From an uncultured Pseudothermotoga sp. (lineage in GTDB: Bacteria > Thermotogota > Thermotogae > Thermotogales > DSM-5069), in assembly GCA_937995655.1 (NCBI GenBank), contig CALKJI010000005.1:310001-374000 (forward strand): DNA of 64,000 nt. The letters run 5' to 3'. Below are positions 1-10,541 of the stretch, one piece after another; position 1 is the first letter of the stretch; every line of letters starts with the position of its first letter. The translations under genes were made by a program, and so were the position numbers. The notes below the pieces were generated by a model, which did not search any database, was not told the DNA's origin, and saw only the letters and a program-made list of their open reading frames with translations.

Positions 1-820
1 TGGTGGCTTGGTACGTTCTCTGTTTGACAGAGATATTGACTTTGACGTAGAAAAGTGGTTTGAAATCTTGGACCCTGCTTACGAACTATACGAGAGGGTC
101 GGATATCTGGTATTCTTGACATCTCTAGGCTGTCCCTACAGATGCACTTATTGTGTCTCGCCCAAACTTTGGAAAAGATTCATACAAAGAGACCCCCAGA
201 TGGTTCTTGAAACCATTGAGAAATACCTTCATCTTTTTGGAGTAAAAGATGTTGTATTTTTCGATGATGCAATACTCATAAATAAAGAAAATCATTTCAA
301 ACCATTACTGAGATTTCTGATTAGTAAGAAATTCAATGTGAACTATCATCTGCCCAACGGCATACATGCAAGGCTTGTGGATGAAGAACTCGCTGTACTC
401 ATGAAAGAGGCAGGTTTTAAAACCATCAAGCTGGGTTATGAAACAACAGGCAAGTTGCAAGAGTCAACCGGTGGAAAGGTTTATGATCAAGATCTGATCA
501 GAGCTGCACGGATTTTAACAAAATCTGGCTTCACCGATCAAGAGGTACAGGCTTATATAATGATCAACATGCCTTTTCAGCAAATTGAAGATGTACTCAA
601 AGCAATAGAGATATGCAGGAATGAAGGAATCTCAGTATCCATAAACGAGTACACACCAATTCCTGGTTCACAGGACTGGTATGTACTCTTATCCAATGGG
701 CTCTTAGATGAGCAAACTGACCCTGTGTTGTTAAACAACACTGTGATACCCTACTGGTTCAAAGCAGGTATAGATGCTAAGACTGTTCAGATGATAAAAA
801 ACATTTTGCACAAGCGATGA
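1..820 (+). CDS. Radical SAM protein, 3' part of gene (5' end outside window)
   Basis: This is the C-terminal part of a radical S-adenosylmethionine enzyme. The reading frame is open to the left edge of the window, and the TTG at 8 has no ribosome site visible, so the true start almost certainly lies upstream. A canonical CX3CX2C iron-sulfur motif (CPYRCTYC) sits about 40 residues into the visible part and is followed by a barrel-like region with FFDDAI and GYETTG segments. That layout fits the B12-binding/radical SAM group, whose cobalamin domain would precede the visible part; this is inference. The substrate cannot be read from the sequence. The gene converges on the SIS gene with a single base between the two stop codons. 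Confidence 0.8.
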   Translation, partial: GGLVRSLFDRDIDFDVEKWFEILDPAYELYERVGYLVFLTSLGCPYRCTYCVSPKLWKRFIQRDPQMVLETIEKYLHLFGVKDVVFFDDAILINKENHFKPLLRFLISKKFNVNYHLPNGIHARLVDEELAVLMKEAGFKTIKLGYETTGKLQESTGGKVYDQDLIRAARILTKSGFTDQEVQAYIMINMPFQQIEDVLKAIEICRNEGISVSINEYTPIPGSQDWYVLLSNGLLDEQTDPVLLNNTVIPYWFKAGIDAKTVQMIKNILHKR

Positions 821-821
821 T

Positions 822-1829
822 TCATTCTTTTTTGGTCACCTTTGATGCGATGATACCTACCCCGGGTTTGTATCCTTTAATGATTGCTAAATCATTTGCT
901 ATCTTTTGAAAAATAACTATCACAGGTATCGAAGAGATCTCCTCCGGGAGGCCTTTTCTGAGCGCGATAGATTTCTCACTCAAGATATCCTGATCTGTGA
1001 TCGACCAAACGTTATGATAGGGAGAAAGATCGGCTAAGAGATCTAAAGTAAGGCTGAGTGTTTTCCCCTGCAGAGCAACAAGACATACCAAAGGATCTGT
1101 GACCATTAGTTCCATCGGGCCATGTCTAAATCCCGCACCACTGTACACAACAGAATTTATTTTTGAAATCTCTGCCAGTGTTAACTGGGCCATTTTCAGT
1201 ATTGGTATGGCAAAACCTCTGCCAACGAAAATTGGGTTTGCTTTTTCAAGGATACTCTTACTCAATGAATCAACGTTTATTGAAAGTGCATTTTCAACAT
1301 GGTCGGATAATTTTTCAAGATCAAGTTCTTTCTCGGTCCATGTGGATGCGATCAATAAGAGAGTTAGTATTGTGTTTACAAAAGTTTTGGATGAGCCCAT
1401 CGCTTTCTCTGTACCAGCAAAGATGTGAAAGACCCTTGATTCTCCAAAGATCTTGGCGTTAAAACTCTGAGGATTGTTTGTGACGAGCACACAGTTTGTC
1501 AATCCTTCTGAAAACAGATCGATAAATCTTGTCAGTTCAGCTGTTTCACCAGATTGACTGATCAAAAAGACTGTGTCGTACTGTTGTAGTAATTTTTCAT
1601 TGTCATACCAAAGGAATTCAGAAAGTTCTCTGCACTGAGCATCGATTCCAAAAGAGCGCAGGTATATCGTCGCATACAAAGATGCATAGTGAGAAGCCCC
1701 CATACCAAGAAAGAGGATCCTTTGATGTTTCAGTCTTGATGCTTTTTTTTCTAAATCCTTCTTCTGACTCAGAAGATTTCTTATGGCTCTGGGTTGTTCA
1801 GAAACATCATCGAGAAAGAGTGATGTCAT
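822..1829 (-). CDS. SIS-domain sugar-phosphate protein (GlmS isomerase-domain / AgaS-like)
   Basis: The protein has 335 residues and consists of two SIS (sugar isomerase) domains, about residues 30-165 and 185-330, like the C-terminal half of glucosamine-6-phosphate synthase but with no glutaminase domain. The FLGMGASHYAS and ISQSGETAEL segments are typical phosphosugar-binding loops. Such stand-alone proteins act as amino-sugar-phosphate isomerases or deaminases; the exact substrate is not evident. ATG at 1829 is preceded by an AAAGGAGGT ribosome site. The gene is divergent from infB and has its own likely extended -10 promoter. No amino-sugar gene lies beside it. Confidence 0.75.
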   Translation of the reverse strand: MTSLFLDDVSEQPRAIRNLLSQKKDLEKKASRLKHQRILFLGMGASHYASLYATIYLRSFGIDAQCRELSEFLWYDNEKLLQQYDTVFLISQSGETAELTRFIDLFSEGLTNCVLVTNNPQSFNAKIFGESRVFHIFAGTEKAMGSSKTFVNTILTLLLIASTWTEKELDLEKLSDHVENALSINVDSLSKSILEKANPIFVGRGFAIPILKMAQLTLAEISKINSVVYSGAGFRHGPMELMVTDPLVCLVALQGKTLSLTLDLLADLSPYHNVWSITDQDILSEKSIALRKGLPEEISSIPVIVIFQKIANDLAIIKGYKPGVGIIASKVTKKE

Positions 1830-1862
1830 TTGTCAATACCTCCTTTGTAGTAGTCGGTTAAG

Positions 1863-1892
1863 TTTATAGCACAAGATTTTAAAAACTGTTCA
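1863..1892 (-). promoter_or_regulatory. Putative promoter of the SIS-domain gene
   Basis: Read on the minus strand, TGAACA (1892-1887) lies 18 bp before an extended -10, TGC-TATAAA (1871-1863). This is about 35 bases before the ATG. It is back to back with a weaker candidate for infB (TAAAAT at 1915-1920), so the 123-bp intergenic region probably holds divergent promoters. Confidence 0.45.
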
Positions 1893-1952
1893 GACAAAAG
1901 GCAAACAAATCGTGTAAAATACACAAAGGGTACTAAAAGGGAGTGTGAAATT

Positions 1953-3983
1953 ATGCCAAGACTCAGAGTCTATGAACTTGCAAAAAAGTTGAATATGTCT
2001 GCAAAGGAGTTACTCCAAGAACTCGAAGAACTCGGGTTAGATGTCAAGAACCATATGAGCTATATAGATGAAGAAACTGTGAGTCTGATTCTTGAAATAT
2101 TTGAGGAGGAAGAGGAAGAATCGGTCAAAGCAAAGTCATTGAAACCTAAGAAAGAGAAAGAAAGAGAAGAGGAAGAAGAGCTTTCTCAGGAAGTCTTCGT
2201 CAATCCGGAAGAGATGCAGCTTAATACCTTTGCTGTCAAGATAGGTGTTCCTTTGAATAAGATCATACAAGACATGTTCACTAAGGGTGTGGCTCTCAAA
2301 CCTATGCAGCAATTGGATGAGAAGATGGCTAAAGAGATAGCACGAATGTATGGATATCGACTGAAGTTACAGCAACCTTCACTTCAAACAGAGCAGGAAG
2401 AGTTGGCAGAAAATGAGCTCGAAAAACTTGAAAGATATTTCGACACACTCTACACTGTTCATAAAAATGAGTTAGTGATTCGTCCACCTGTTGTCACAGT
2501 TATGGGACATGTTGATCACGGTAAGACAACACTTTTAGACAAAATCAGGAAAACAAGAGTTGCGGAACAAGAGGTAGGAGGGATCACACAATCAATAGGA
2601 GCCTATCAAATCATTCATAATGGGAAGAAAATTACGTTCATTGATACTCCAGGACATGAACTTTTCACTCAGATGCGCGCCAAAGGTGTTCAAGCAACAG
2701 ATATAGTGGTTCTTGTCGTTGCCGCCGATGATGGTGTCATGCCCCAGACGATTGAAGCTTATAATCATGCCAAAACAGCAAGTGTCCCTGTCATTGTGGC
2801 AATCAATAAAATTGACAAGCCAAATGCAAACGTTGAACTAACAAAACGTCAGCTGGTGGATAAACTGAATCTTGTTCCGGAAGATTGGGGTGGTGACACA
2901 ATAGTCGTACCTATTTCAGCTCGTACTGGTGTTGGAATAGATGAATTACTTGAGATGATCCTGTTACTTTCTGAGATGAAGGAAATAAAATGTTATCCCA
3001 AAGGCCCGGCAAGATGTGTCATAATCGAATCAAAACTCGATAGAGCACTGGGTCCTGTAGCAAATGTCATAGTAAAAGACGGGATATTGAAGATAGGGGA
3101 CTACTTGGTTTCAGGGCCAGTTTATTGCAAAGTCAGAACGCTTATCGATGACAAAGGTAGATCGATTAAGAATGCTGAGCCCTCTCAACCAGTTATGATC
3201 GTTGGATTTGAAGAAGTTCCAGATATACGGTACATGGTATACGCAGTCCAGAATCTTGAAACTGCCCGCATTGTTACCCAGCAGTTGAAAGAACGATTAG
3301 ATCGAGATAGGATAGCTAAAAGGAAAGTGAAATTAGAGGAATTGCTGAAGATGATGGAGGAATCAGATAAGAAGGAACTCAATATTGTTCTCAAGGCCGA
3401 TACCTTTGGTTCGTTGAGCGCCGTGCAAAATGCAATTGCTTCCATAAAAAGTGATGAAATCAAGGTGAATGTAATACATTCAGGAATTGGTACAATCAAC
3501 AACAGTGATGTCATGTTGGCTTCAGCAAGTAACGGAATAATAGTTGGCTTCAGAGTGAAGATAGACACACAAGCGAGGAAAACAGCAGAAAATGAAGATG
3601 TGCAGATAAAAACTTACGAGATCATCTATGATTTGTTGGATAATTTAAAACTCGCCCTTGAAGGTATGTTAAAACCGCAAATCGTTGAGGAGCTCATTGG
3701 GCGCGGTGAAATCAAGAAGGTTTTTGAGATCAAGAAAGTTGGTAAGATTGCTGGAGTCCAACTTCTTGATGGATTTGTAGACAAAAACTGTATTGTCAAG
3801 ATTTATAGGAATGGAAACTTTTTATCAAGTGATGAGATAGAAAGTCTAAAACACTACAAGCAAGATGTTGATAGAGTTGATGCACCTCAGGAATGTGGTA
3901 TCAAGCTTAAGACAAATTTGGATATCCAAGAGGGCGATGAACTGGAATTCTACCAAAGAGTTCAGGTTCAAAGAAAACTTTAA
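1953..3983 (+). CDS. infB: Translation initiation factor IF-2
   Basis: IF-2 is the GTPase that brings initiator fMet-tRNA to the 30S subunit and promotes subunit joining. The 676-residue protein has an N-terminal IF2N-type helical domain (1-50), a short acidic/basic linker (51-85), a second IF2N domain (about 88-140), the GTPase domain with G1 GHVDHGKT at 185-192, IDTPGHE (G3) and NKID (G4), and the C-terminal beta-barrel and tRNA-binding domains. The linker is much shorter than in Escherichia coli IF-2, as is usual in thermophiles. ATG 1953 follows AAAGGGAG. The nusA/rbfA genes that often flank infB are absent here. The last 4 bp overlap the convergent fur-family gene. Confidence 0.98.
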   Translation: MPRLRVYELAKKLNMSAKELLQELEELGLDVKNHMSYIDEETVSLILEIFEEEEEESVKAKSLKPKKEKEREEEEELSQEVFVNPEEMQLNTFAVKIGVPLNKIIQDMFTKGVALKPMQQLDEKMAKEIARMYGYRLKLQQPSLQTEQEELAENELEKLERYFDTLYTVHKNELVIRPPVVTVMGHVDHGKTTLLDKIRKTRVAEQEVGGITQSIGAYQIIHNGKKITFIDTPGHELFTQMRAKGVQATDIVVLVVAADDGVMPQTIEAYNHAKTASVPVIVAINKIDKPNANVELTKRQLVDKLNLVPEDWGGDTIVVPISARTGVGIDELLEMILLLSEMKEIKCYPKGPARCVIIESKLDRALGPVANVIVKDGILKIGDYLVSGPVYCKVRTLIDDKGRSIKNAEPSQPVMIVGFEEVPDIRYMVYAVQNLETARIVTQQLKERLDRDRIAKRKVKLEELLKMMEESDKKELNIVLKADTFGSLSAVQNAIASIKSDEIKVNVIHSGIGTINNSDVMLASASNGIIVGFRVKIDTQARKTAENEDVQIKTYEIIYDLLDNLKLALEGMLKPQIVEELIGRGEIKKVFEIKKVGKIAGVQLLDGFVDKNCIVKIYRNGNFLSSDEIESLKHYKQDVDRVDAPQECGIKLKTNLDIQEGDELEFYQRVQVQRKL

Positions 3984-4390
3984 ATTTTGTGCTGAAGGTA
4001 ATCATTGCACTGTGAACAGATTCCGTAGACGATCAGTTCAGTTCTCTGAGTCTTTCCAGGTACATTGACCATTACCTTGTAAGTGATATCATACACGTTG
4101 CCGCAGATTGTACAGACAAAGTGACCATGATCTGATGTGTCTATATCGTATATGGTTGTAGTGTCATTGATAGAAATCTTTTTTATCTGTCCCATTTCTT
4201 CTAATGTGTGTAAAGTATTGTATACCGTTGTGAACGAGACGCTCCCAACCTTTGACAGAACATGCTCGTATATCTGTTGAGCTGTAGGATGAATTCTGTT
4301 GTTCTGCAAGAACCTAAGTATTTCGACCCTTTGAGGTGTTATCTTCAAACCATGATTTTTCAAAAGCTCAACTATCTGATTGATTGACAT
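3980..4390 (-). CDS. Fur-family metalloregulator, PerR-like
   Basis: This is a 136-residue winged-helix metal-dependent repressor. The N-terminal half carries the DNA-binding domain ([14 protein letters not shown]; helix near [16 protein letters not shown]). The C-terminal half has the structural zinc site of two CXXC pairs (CTIC and CSQC) and the regulatory-metal segment with D/H residues ([11 protein letters not shown]). After the first CXXC pair the sequence is CGNVYDI: aspartate occupies the position that is Asp104 in Bacillus PerR, where Fur proteins have glutamate. This favours a peroxide-sensing PerR over an iron-sensing Fur, as inference from family knowledge. ATG 4390 follows GGAGGTAGATCC. 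It is divergent from ogg. A plausible target is the flavodiiron gene at 61820. Confidence 0.85.
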   Translation of the reverse strand: MSINQIVELLKNHGLKITPQRVEILRFLQNNRIHPTAQQIYEHVLSKVGSVSFTTVYNTLHTLEEMGQIKKISINDTTTIYDIDTSDHGHFVCTICGNVYDITYKVMVNVPGKTQRTELIVYGICSQCNDYLQHKI

Positions 4391-4417
4391 GGATCTACCT
4401 CCAATTCATCCCAAATT

Positions 4418-4456
4418 ATTATACCACTATTCTTATGACAATTTGATTTATAATCA
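4418..4456. promoter_or_regulatory. Divergent promoters between the PerR-like gene and ogg
   Basis: On the minus strand an extended -10, TGG-TATAAT, lies at 4426-4418 ahead of the fur-family gene. On the plus strand TATAAT at 4449-4454 precedes ogg and lies inside the imperfect palindrome TGATTTATAATCA (4444-4456). The palindrome could be an operator for the regulator itself; that is inference. Neither promoter has a good -35 box. Confidence 0.45.
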
Positions 4457-4468
4457 ATCTGGGAGGAG

Positions 4469-5098
4469 ATGAAATTTTCGATTTTACAGGATTTGATGCC
4501 AATAAGAGAAAGAGCACGAGGACTTGTTGAAGAAAGATTCAACGAATTCAAACGGTTGGGTGAAAGTGGTTCCGAAGAAGATTTGTTTAGTGAACTGTGC
4601 TTTTGTGTTTTGACTGCCAACTGGAGTGCACAAGGAGGAATCAAGGCACAGCAGTTGATAAAACCCGAAGGGTTTTTAAATTTATCTCAAGACCATCTTG
4701 AAAGATCCCTTGCAGCTGTGGGACATAGGTATCCAAAAGCGAGAGCATCATACATTGTGAGGAATCGAAGTTTAGTTGGTACACTGAGAAGTGTTATTAA
4801 ATTTGATCCTTTCGCTGCCAGAGAATGGTTGGTCAAGAATGCACTGGGAATTGGTTACAAAGAAGCGAGCCACTTTTTGAGGAACGTGGGCATAGAGGAG
4901 CTTGCTATTTTGGACAGGCATGTTCTTTCAATCATGAAAAAGTACAAAATCATAGACCATATACCAAAATCGTTGACAAGGTCACTCTACTTATCTTATG
5001 AAGAACGGTTGCGAGAAATTGCCAATCAATTTGGTGAATCATTAGGAAAATTTGATTTGTATTTGTGGTATTTTGTGAAGGGTAAGGTGGAGAAATAG
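4469..5098 (+). CDS. ogg: 8-oxoguanine DNA glycosylase / AP lyase, Ogg2 type
   Basis: This 209-residue base-excision-repair enzyme removes 8-oxoguanine from DNA and nicks the abasic site. It belongs to the archaeal-type Ogg2 branch of the helix-hairpin-helix glycosylases. The pattern ALGIGYKEASHFLRNVG carries the catalytic lysine, and the aspartate of ILDRHVL follows at the expected distance. The length matches the family (about 200 residues). ATG 4469 lies only about 2 bases after GGGAGG, which is close. The gene leads the ogg-gltX-cysS-glyA run, with 12 bases to gltX. Confidence 0.9.
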   Translation: MKFSILQDLMPIRERARGLVEERFNEFKRLGESGSEEDLFSELCFCVLTANWSAQGGIKAQQLIKPEGFLNLSQDHLERSLAAVGHRYPKARASYIVRNRSLVGTLRSVIKFDPFAAREWLVKNALGIGYKEASHFLRNVGIEELAILDRHVLSIMKKYKIIDHIPKSLTRSLYLSYEERLREIANQFGESLGKFDLYLWYFVKGKVEK

Positions 5099-5110
5099 GA
5101 GGTGTGACAG

Positions 5111-6526
5111 TTGGTTAGGGTAAGGTTTGCTCCTAGTCCTACAGGTTATCTGCATGTTGGAGGTGCAAGAACAGCTCTGTTCAATTACTTGTTTGCACGG
5201 CATCATGGTGGAAAATTTGTCCTTAGGATAGAAGACACCGACATAGCACGTTCTGAAAAAGTTTTTGAGCAAAACTTAATGGAAACTCTACGTTGGCTTG
5301 GGTTGAATTGGGATGAAGGGCCAGACATTGGTGGTCCTTTCGGTCCATACAGACAAAGTGAGAGGTTGCACATATACAGAGAGTATGCCCAAAGACTGGT
5401 CTCTCTTGGGAAAGCTTACGAGGTATACGCTTATCCAGAGGAGATAGAAAAGATTCGAGAACAGCTCTTGTCACAAGATGAAGCGCCACACTACACAAGG
5501 GAATATTTTGAATCCTTTGCAACGAGTGAACGCAAGAGAGAATATGAACAAAAAGGTCTAAAACCGGCTATCTACTTTTCCATGCCGAGAAAGACCATTG
5601 TTCACGAAGATCTGGTTAAAGGAACCGTCGTATTCTCGGAGGGATCGGTTGGCGATTTCGCTATCTTGAGAAGCAACGGTGTTCCAACATACAATTTTGC
5701 CTGTGTTGTAGATGACATGCTCATGCAGATCACCCATGTTATACGTGGCGATGATCATTTACCCAACACGGTGAAACAACTTGCCATGTATGAAGCTTTT
5801 GGGGCAACACCACCCAAGATAGGGCATGTCTCGACTATTCTCGGCCCCGACGGGAAAAAACTGAGTAAAAGACATGGAGCTACCTCTATTGAAGAATTTA
5901 GATCACAAGGTTACCTTCCAGAGGCCGTAGTAAATTATCTTGCACTCCTTGGGTGGTCGTCGCCGGACGCTAAAGAAATCATGTCGATGGACGAAATGAT
6001 ATCCAAATTCTCAATTGATAGACTCAGTAAGAACCCAGCCATCTTTGACCCAGTAAAACTCAACTGGATGAATGGGCACTATATAAGAACGATGGACGAA
6101 GAACAACTCATCCATTTGATCTCTCCTTTCCTCAACAATTGGGGTTTTCTAGCCAAGAGCCCTGAATGGTTGAGAGAAGTTTTGCAAACAGTCAAAGACA
6201 GGATTCATATTCTAAAGGACTTTCAAACAGCTGCAGATTTCTTTTTTATTAGGCCACAAGTGAAGGTCTCGGCGAGCCAAGAAGTAAGAGAAGCCCTCAT
6301 AGAGTGTTCCGAAAAACTGGAAAGTTCACAAAGTTTGGACAAGAACTATGTTGTGAACCTGATTAGATCAGTTGTTAAGGGTCGTAAGGTGAACGCAAAG
6401 GAGTTTTATACTACTCTGAGGCATCTTCTCACTGGTAGGAATGAGGGGCCGGAGCTCGTTGATATTGTATATCTTTTGGGCACAAGCGAAACAGCGATAA
6501 GAATCAAAATGGGCTTGGAGGAATGA
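5111..6526 (+). CDS. gltX: Glutamyl-tRNA synthetase
   Basis: This class I aminoacyl-tRNA synthetase of 471 residues charges tRNA-Glu. Thermotogales often have a second copy specialised for tRNA-Gln, so which role this one plays cannot be read here. The N-terminal Rossmann fold begins [15 protein letters not shown] (HIGH motif as HVGG), and the KMSKS loop is KLSKRHG near residue 250. The C-terminal helical anticodon domain is complete. The start is TTG 5111 after GGAGGTG; no ATG fits the conserved VRFAPSPTG opening. The gene overlaps cysS by ATGA. The window also holds gatA and gatB, which would convert a mischarged Glu-tRNA-Gln. Confidence 0.97.
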   Translation: MVRVRFAPSPTGYLHVGGARTALFNYLFARHHGGKFVLRIEDTDIARSEKVFEQNLMETLRWLGLNWDEGPDIGGPFGPYRQSERLHIYREYAQRLVSLGKAYEVYAYPEEIEKIREQLLSQDEAPHYTREYFESFATSERKREYEQKGLKPAIYFSMPRKTIVHEDLVKGTVVFSEGSVGDFAILRSNGVPTYNFACVVDDMLMQITHVIRGDDHLPNTVKQLAMYEAFGATPPKIGHVSTILGPDGKKLSKRHGATSIEEFRSQGYLPEAVVNYLALLGWSSPDAKEIMSMDEMISKFSIDRLSKNPAIFDPVKLNWMNGHYIRTMDEEQLIHLISPFLNNWGFLAKSPEWLREVLQTVKDRIHILKDFQTAADFFFIRPQVKVSASQEVREALIECSEKLESSQSLDKNYVVNLIRSVVKGRKVNAKEFYTTLRHLLTGRNEGPELVDIVYLLGTSETAIRIKMGLEE

Positions 6527-7923
6527 TTATGTACATATGGAACACACTTTCGGGCAGGCTGGAGAAGTTCATACCGAAGGATTCAAATATCGTTAGAATG
6601 TATGTTTGCGGTCCCACTGTTTATGGCTTGATCCACGTTGGTAACGCAAGACCCATGGTAGTTTTCGATTCGTTAAGGCGTTACCTTGAGTACAGAGGAT
6701 ATCGTGTCATAATGGTTCAGAACTTCACCGATGTAGACGATAAGATCATTGTTCGTGCTAACGAGCTGAACGTTACCTTCAAGGATGTTGCAGAGAGTTT
6801 CATATCCGAGTACTGGCGTGATGCGGCTGCACTTAATGTCAGAGCTCCGAATTTTGCACCTAAAACCTCAGATTTTGTGCAACAGATAATTTTTTCCATC
6901 GAGAAACTGATCAACAAAGGACATGCTTATGTCGCCGATGGAGATATTTATTTTGATGTTAAGAGTTTTCCAAAGTATGGGGAACTATCTCACAGATCAC
7001 TAGATGATATGATAGCTGGAGCAAGGGTAGAGATAAATGAAAAAAAGCGTAATCCATTGGATTTTGCCCTTTGGAAATCGGCAAAACCCAGCGAACCTTC
7101 ATGGCAAAGTCCCTGGGGGTTGGGAAGACCCGGATGGCATATAGAGTGCACTATCATGTCCACAGAACTTCTTGGTTCAACACTCGACATACATGCCGGT
7201 GGGGAAGACTTGATATTTCCGCATCACGAAAATGAGAAGGCGCAGAGTGAGGCTTTGACTGGTCAGCCATTCGTTAAATACTGGATGCACAACGGGATGA
7301 TAAGATTTTCAGGTGACAAGATGAGTAAATCGATCGGCAATATTTTCCTGTTGCGTGAAGCCATTAAAATCTTTGGGCCGGATGCACTAAAACTATTTTT
7401 CCTCTCTAAACATTACAGAAGTCCGATAGACTTTTCACAAGAAGCAGTTGTGAGCACCATGAAAGCTGCAAAACGTGTATTCGAAACCTTTAGGAGATTT
7501 GAATCGAAATTTCCATTTCCACCTTTGGTTAAGAGTGACGAATGGATCGAAGAAAAAAGATCTATCTTCCGCGAAGCATTGGACGATGATTTCAATACAC
7601 CGAAAGCCATTGCACTGATCTTTGATTTGATAAACGAACTGAACAAAGCAATGGATGAAGGCAACGATAAAATGGCTCTGAAGGTCTATCATTTGTTACG
7701 AAGAGAGTTCTGTCCCGTTTTCGGATTATTCGAGCTATCCTCGCAGCCGGTCGAAGGCTCAGTGGAAGAGTTAATCCAGATATTGATCGATGTGCGAAAC
7801 GACCTGAGACTGCAAAAAATATACAATCTGGCCGACAAGGTTCGTCTCAGGCTCAAAGAAGTTGGGATTGAACTGAAGGACAAACCAGATGGAACAGAGT
7901 ATACCTTCACTAGGGAGGTGTGA
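6523..7923 (+). CDS. cysS: Cysteinyl-tRNA synthetase
   Basis: This 466-residue class I synthetase charges tRNA-Cys. The opening [17 protein letters not shown] contains the first zinc cysteine and the HIGH-like HVGN. Further zinc ligands lie in the WHIECTIMS and FPHHENE segments, and the signature loop is KMSKSIGN. The C-terminal DALR-type helical domain is present. It starts at an ATG overlapping the gltX stop by 4 bases, so it is probably translationally coupled. The stop lies three bases before the glyA start. Confidence 0.97.
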   Translation: MIMYIWNTLSGRLEKFIPKDSNIVRMYVCGPTVYGLIHVGNARPMVVFDSLRRYLEYRGYRVIMVQNFTDVDDKIIVRANELNVTFKDVAESFISEYWRDAAALNVRAPNFAPKTSDFVQQIIFSIEKLINKGHAYVADGDIYFDVKSFPKYGELSHRSLDDMIAGARVEINEKKRNPLDFALWKSAKPSEPSWQSPWGLGRPGWHIECTIMSTELLGSTLDIHAGGEDLIFPHHENEKAQSEALTGQPFVKYWMHNGMIRFSGDKMSKSIGNIFLLREAIKIFGPDALKLFFLSKHYRSPIDFSQEAVVSTMKAAKRVFETFRRFESKFPFPPLVKSDEWIEEKRSIFREALDDDFNTPKAIALIFDLINELNKAMDEGNDKMALKVYHLLRREFCPVFGLFELSSQPVEGSVEELIQILIDVRNDLRLQKIYNLADKVRLRLKEVGIELKDKPDGTEYTFTREV

Positions 7924-7926
7924 ACG

Positions 7927-9201
7927 GTGTGGGAACATTTGAAAGTCACCGATCCAGATATTTATGAAGTAGTATTGGGTGAACTAAAACGTCAGGAATA
8001 TGGCATAGAATTGATTGCATCTGAGAATTTTGCTTCTGTTGCCGTTATGGAAGCAATGGGAAGTGTTCTCACAAACAAATACGCAGAGGGATACCCTTCA
8101 AAACGCTATTATGGTGGTTGCGAGTGGGTTGACAGAGCTGAAGAGTTTGCCAGAGAAAGAGCAAAGCAACTTTTTAAGGTTCAATATGCCAATGTTCAAC
8201 CACACTCTGGCTCACAGGCAAACATGGCTGCCTACCTTTCTGTAGCAGAAGCCGGGGATCTGTTAATGGGAATGAGTCTATCCCACGGAGGACATCTCAC
8301 ACACGGTGCTGGCGTGAATTTCTCTGGCAAATTGTTTAGAACGATTCAATATGGTGTAGATCCAAAGACAGAAATGATAGATTATGATCAGGTCAGGAAA
8401 ATGGCACTCGAGCACAGACCCAAGATCATAGTAGCTGGTGGTAGTGCCTATTCAAGGATAATAGATTTCAAAAAATTCCGCGAAATAGCTGACCAGGTCG
8501 GTGCCTATCTTGTAGTCGATATGGCACATTTTGCTGGTTTGGTCGCCGCAGGCATCTATCCAAATCCTTGCGAATATGCTCACATAGTTACATCGACAAC
8601 ACACAAGACGCTCAGGGGCCCCCGAGGTGGTTTGATCCTTACAAATGATCAGGAAATCTATAAAGCAATAAACAAGACAGTCTTTCCAGGCACCCAAGGT
8701 GGACCACTGATGCACGTTATAGCAGCAAAAGCAGTGTGTTTCAAAGAGGCAATGACCTCTGCCTTTGTGGAATACCAAAAGCAGGTTGTGGAAAATGCAA
8801 AGACAATGGCTGCACAATTGTCGCATTTGGGATTGAGAATTGTGTCTGGAGGAACCGATACGCATTTAATGCTTGTGGATTTAACACCTTTGAATGTGAC
8901 GGGAAAAGCTGCAGAGAAGGCACTCGAGGTATGTGGTATCACAGTGAACAAAAATACTATCCCCAACGAAACACGTTCACCTTTTGTGGCAAGCGGCATC
9001 AGAATTGGTACACCTGCTGTCACTACCAGAGGTATGAAAGAGCAGGAGATGAAACAAATAGCAGAACTGATTCTCAAAGTTCTCAAGAATATAACTGACG
9101 AAGAAGGTACACTGCCAGATTCAGTCAAAAGAGAGGTTTACGGTGCTGTTAGAAGTCTATGTGAACGTTTTCCTCTGTATTTAGACAAAATCTCATTTTA
9201 A
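7927..9201 (+). CDS. glyA: Serine hydroxymethyltransferase
   Basis: This 424-residue PLP enzyme interconverts serine and glycine and loads methylene-tetrahydrofolate. The Schiff-base lysine sits in [15 protein letters not shown]. The pattern [16 protein letters not shown] is replaced here by [16 protein letters not shown], a normal variant. The start is GTG 7927, 3 bases after the cysS stop, with GGAGGTG overlapping the cysS end as the ribosome site. It is the last gene of the ogg-gltX-cysS-glyA run and is followed by a hairpin. Confidence 0.97.
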   Translation: MWEHLKVTDPDIYEVVLGELKRQEYGIELIASENFASVAVMEAMGSVLTNKYAEGYPSKRYYGGCEWVDRAEEFARERAKQLFKVQYANVQPHSGSQANMAAYLSVAEAGDLLMGMSLSHGGHLTHGAGVNFSGKLFRTIQYGVDPKTEMIDYDQVRKMALEHRPKIIVAGGSAYSRIIDFKKFREIADQVGAYLVVDMAHFAGLVAAGIYPNPCEYAHIVTSTTHKTLRGPRGGLILTNDQEIYKAINKTVFPGTQGGPLMHVIAAKAVCFKEAMTSAFVEYQKQVVENAKTMAAQLSHLGLRIVSGGTDTHLMLVDLTPLNVTGKAAEKALEVCGITVNKNTIPNETRSPFVASGIRIGTPAVTTRGMKEQEMKQIAELILKVLKNITDEEGTLPDSVKREVYGAVRSLCERFPLYLDKISF

Positions 9202-9205
9202 ATAA

Positions 9206-9235
9206 AAGTGGGCGTACCCATTAGTACGCCCACTT
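9206..9235 (-). terminator. Terminator hairpin between glyA and hisS
   Basis: A 12-bp perfect stem (9206-9217 with 9224-9235) encloses a 6-base loop. On the minus strand it is followed by TTTTATTT, so it is a good intrinsic terminator for hisS. On the plus strand there is no T tract, so it may only stabilise the glyA message. The stem reaches into the hisS stop codon. Confidence 0.75.
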
Positions 9236-10521
9236 CAGGTGTGCTCGAAATTTCTCGTTCTTACAGCTTTCAATACATCCAAAATGTAATCCACCGCATA
9301 TCCAAATTCAACCTCGGACTGAGTTTGATCCAACAAATTTTTAACCTGTACAGCCTTCTTCAAAAGCTCATCCTCACCTATTATGACTGCGATAGCAGCA
9401 TTCAACTTGTTTGCACGTTTGAGCTGAATTTTAATTGGTCGCAAGTTAACATCAATGATCACTGATAACCCACACTTTCTCAGAGAATCTGATATCTCTA
9501 AGGCTTTGACAACAGCCTGTTCATCGAGCGGGGCAACATAGATATCACAGTACGAATCCTGTGGTATCTGCAATTGTTCTGATTTCACAGCCAGAATGAG
9601 TCTCTCAATTCCTGCGGCAAAACCTAACGCAGGTAGATCAGGGCCACCCAGTTCCTTGCACAGACCATCATATCTTCCACCAGCAAGTATCGCACTCTGT
9701 GCGCCCAACAAATCGTGCTTCACCTCGAAAACTGTACGTGTATAATAGTCTAGACCTCTTACCAGGTTCCCATCTTCTTCAAAGGGCATATTCAAACTTC
9801 TCAAGATAGATTTTAATTTCTCGTAGTGCTCTCTACAATCATTGCACAAATATTCAACGGTCTTAGGTGCTCTTTGGGCTATTTCGATGTCCTTTTTGCA
9901 ATCCAACAATCTCAAAACGTTTAACTCAAAACGTCTTTTACAGTCTTCACATATTTCTTCATAATGCTGAGAATAATATTCTTTCAATGCATTTTTGTAC
10001 TCTGTTCTGCACTTCGGGCAACCTATGGAGTTTAAATATATTTTGTAAGAACTCAATCCAAGAGAACTCAGAAAGGATTTCGCAAGCTGTATAACCTCCA
10101 CATCTGCAAAGGGTTCTGCCGATCCTATCAGTTCTACGCCAAATTGATGAAACTGCCTGAGTCTACCAGCTTGAGGTCTCTCATATCTGAACATGGGTCC
10201 AATATAGTAAAATCTTTGTGGTAAACCATCATTGATCATCGAGTTTTCTATGAATGCCCTTATAGTTGGAGCTGTTCCTTCTGGTCTGAGCGTTAGACTC
10301 CTCCCACCTTTATCAAAAAAGGTATACATTTCTTTTTGAACTATATCGGTTTCTTCTCCTACACTACGCGTAAAGAGTTCGGTTGATTCGAATATGGGTG
10401 TCCTTATCTCTTGATAACCGAATAACCTGGAGACGTGAGCAGCCTTACGCTCAACAAAAAACCAGTAAGGAATCTGTAGCCCATAAATATCGTTGGTTCC
10501 CTTGATACGTTCGTATTTCAG
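9235..10521 (-). CDS. hisS: Histidyl-tRNA synthetase (apparent CTG start)
   Basis: This class II synthetase charges tRNA-His. Motif 2 (FRYERPQAGRLRQFHQFG), the HisA signature GLDYYTRTVFEV and the CPKC/CEDC insertion are all present. The first ATG in frame (10329) is too late: it would delete the conserved N-terminal strand and motif 1. The frame continues upstream through KYERIKGTNDIYGLQIP and FGYQEIRTPIFE to an in-frame TGA at 10527-10525. The only start-like codons between are ATT (10524) and CTG (10521). GGAGGG lies 7 bases before CTG, which gives a 428-residue protein of normal length. It ends the long minus-strand run, 20 bases after the radical SAM gene. Confidence 0.9.
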   Translation of the reverse strand: MKYERIKGTNDIYGLQIPYWFFVERKAAHVSRLFGYQEIRTPIFESTELFTRSVGEETDIVQKEMYTFFDKGGRSLTLRPEGTAPTIRAFIENSMINDGLPQRFYYIGPMFRYERPQAGRLRQFHQFGVELIGSAEPFADVEVIQLAKSFLSSLGLSSYKIYLNSIGCPKCRTEYKNALKEYYSQHYEEICEDCKRRFELNVLRLLDCKKDIEIAQRAPKTVEYLCNDCREHYEKLKSILRSLNMPFEEDGNLVRGLDYYTRTVFEVKHDLLGAQSAILAGGRYDGLCKELGGPDLPALGFAAGIERLILAVKSEQLQIPQDSYCDIYVAPLDEQAVVKALEISDSLRKCGLSVIIDVNLRPIKIQLKRANKLNAAIAVIIGEDELLKKAVQVKNLLDQTQSEVEFGYAVDYILDVLKAVRTRNFEHT

Positions 10522-10541
10522 AATTCAACCCTCCCTTGATC

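Noticed and set aside
8658-9128. 156-codon frame antisense to glyA
   Set aside because: Shadow of glyA codon usage; no domain seen.
9235-10329. hisS starting at the ATG at 10329
   Set aside because: This would remove 64 conserved residues including motif 1, although the frame is open and conserved above it.
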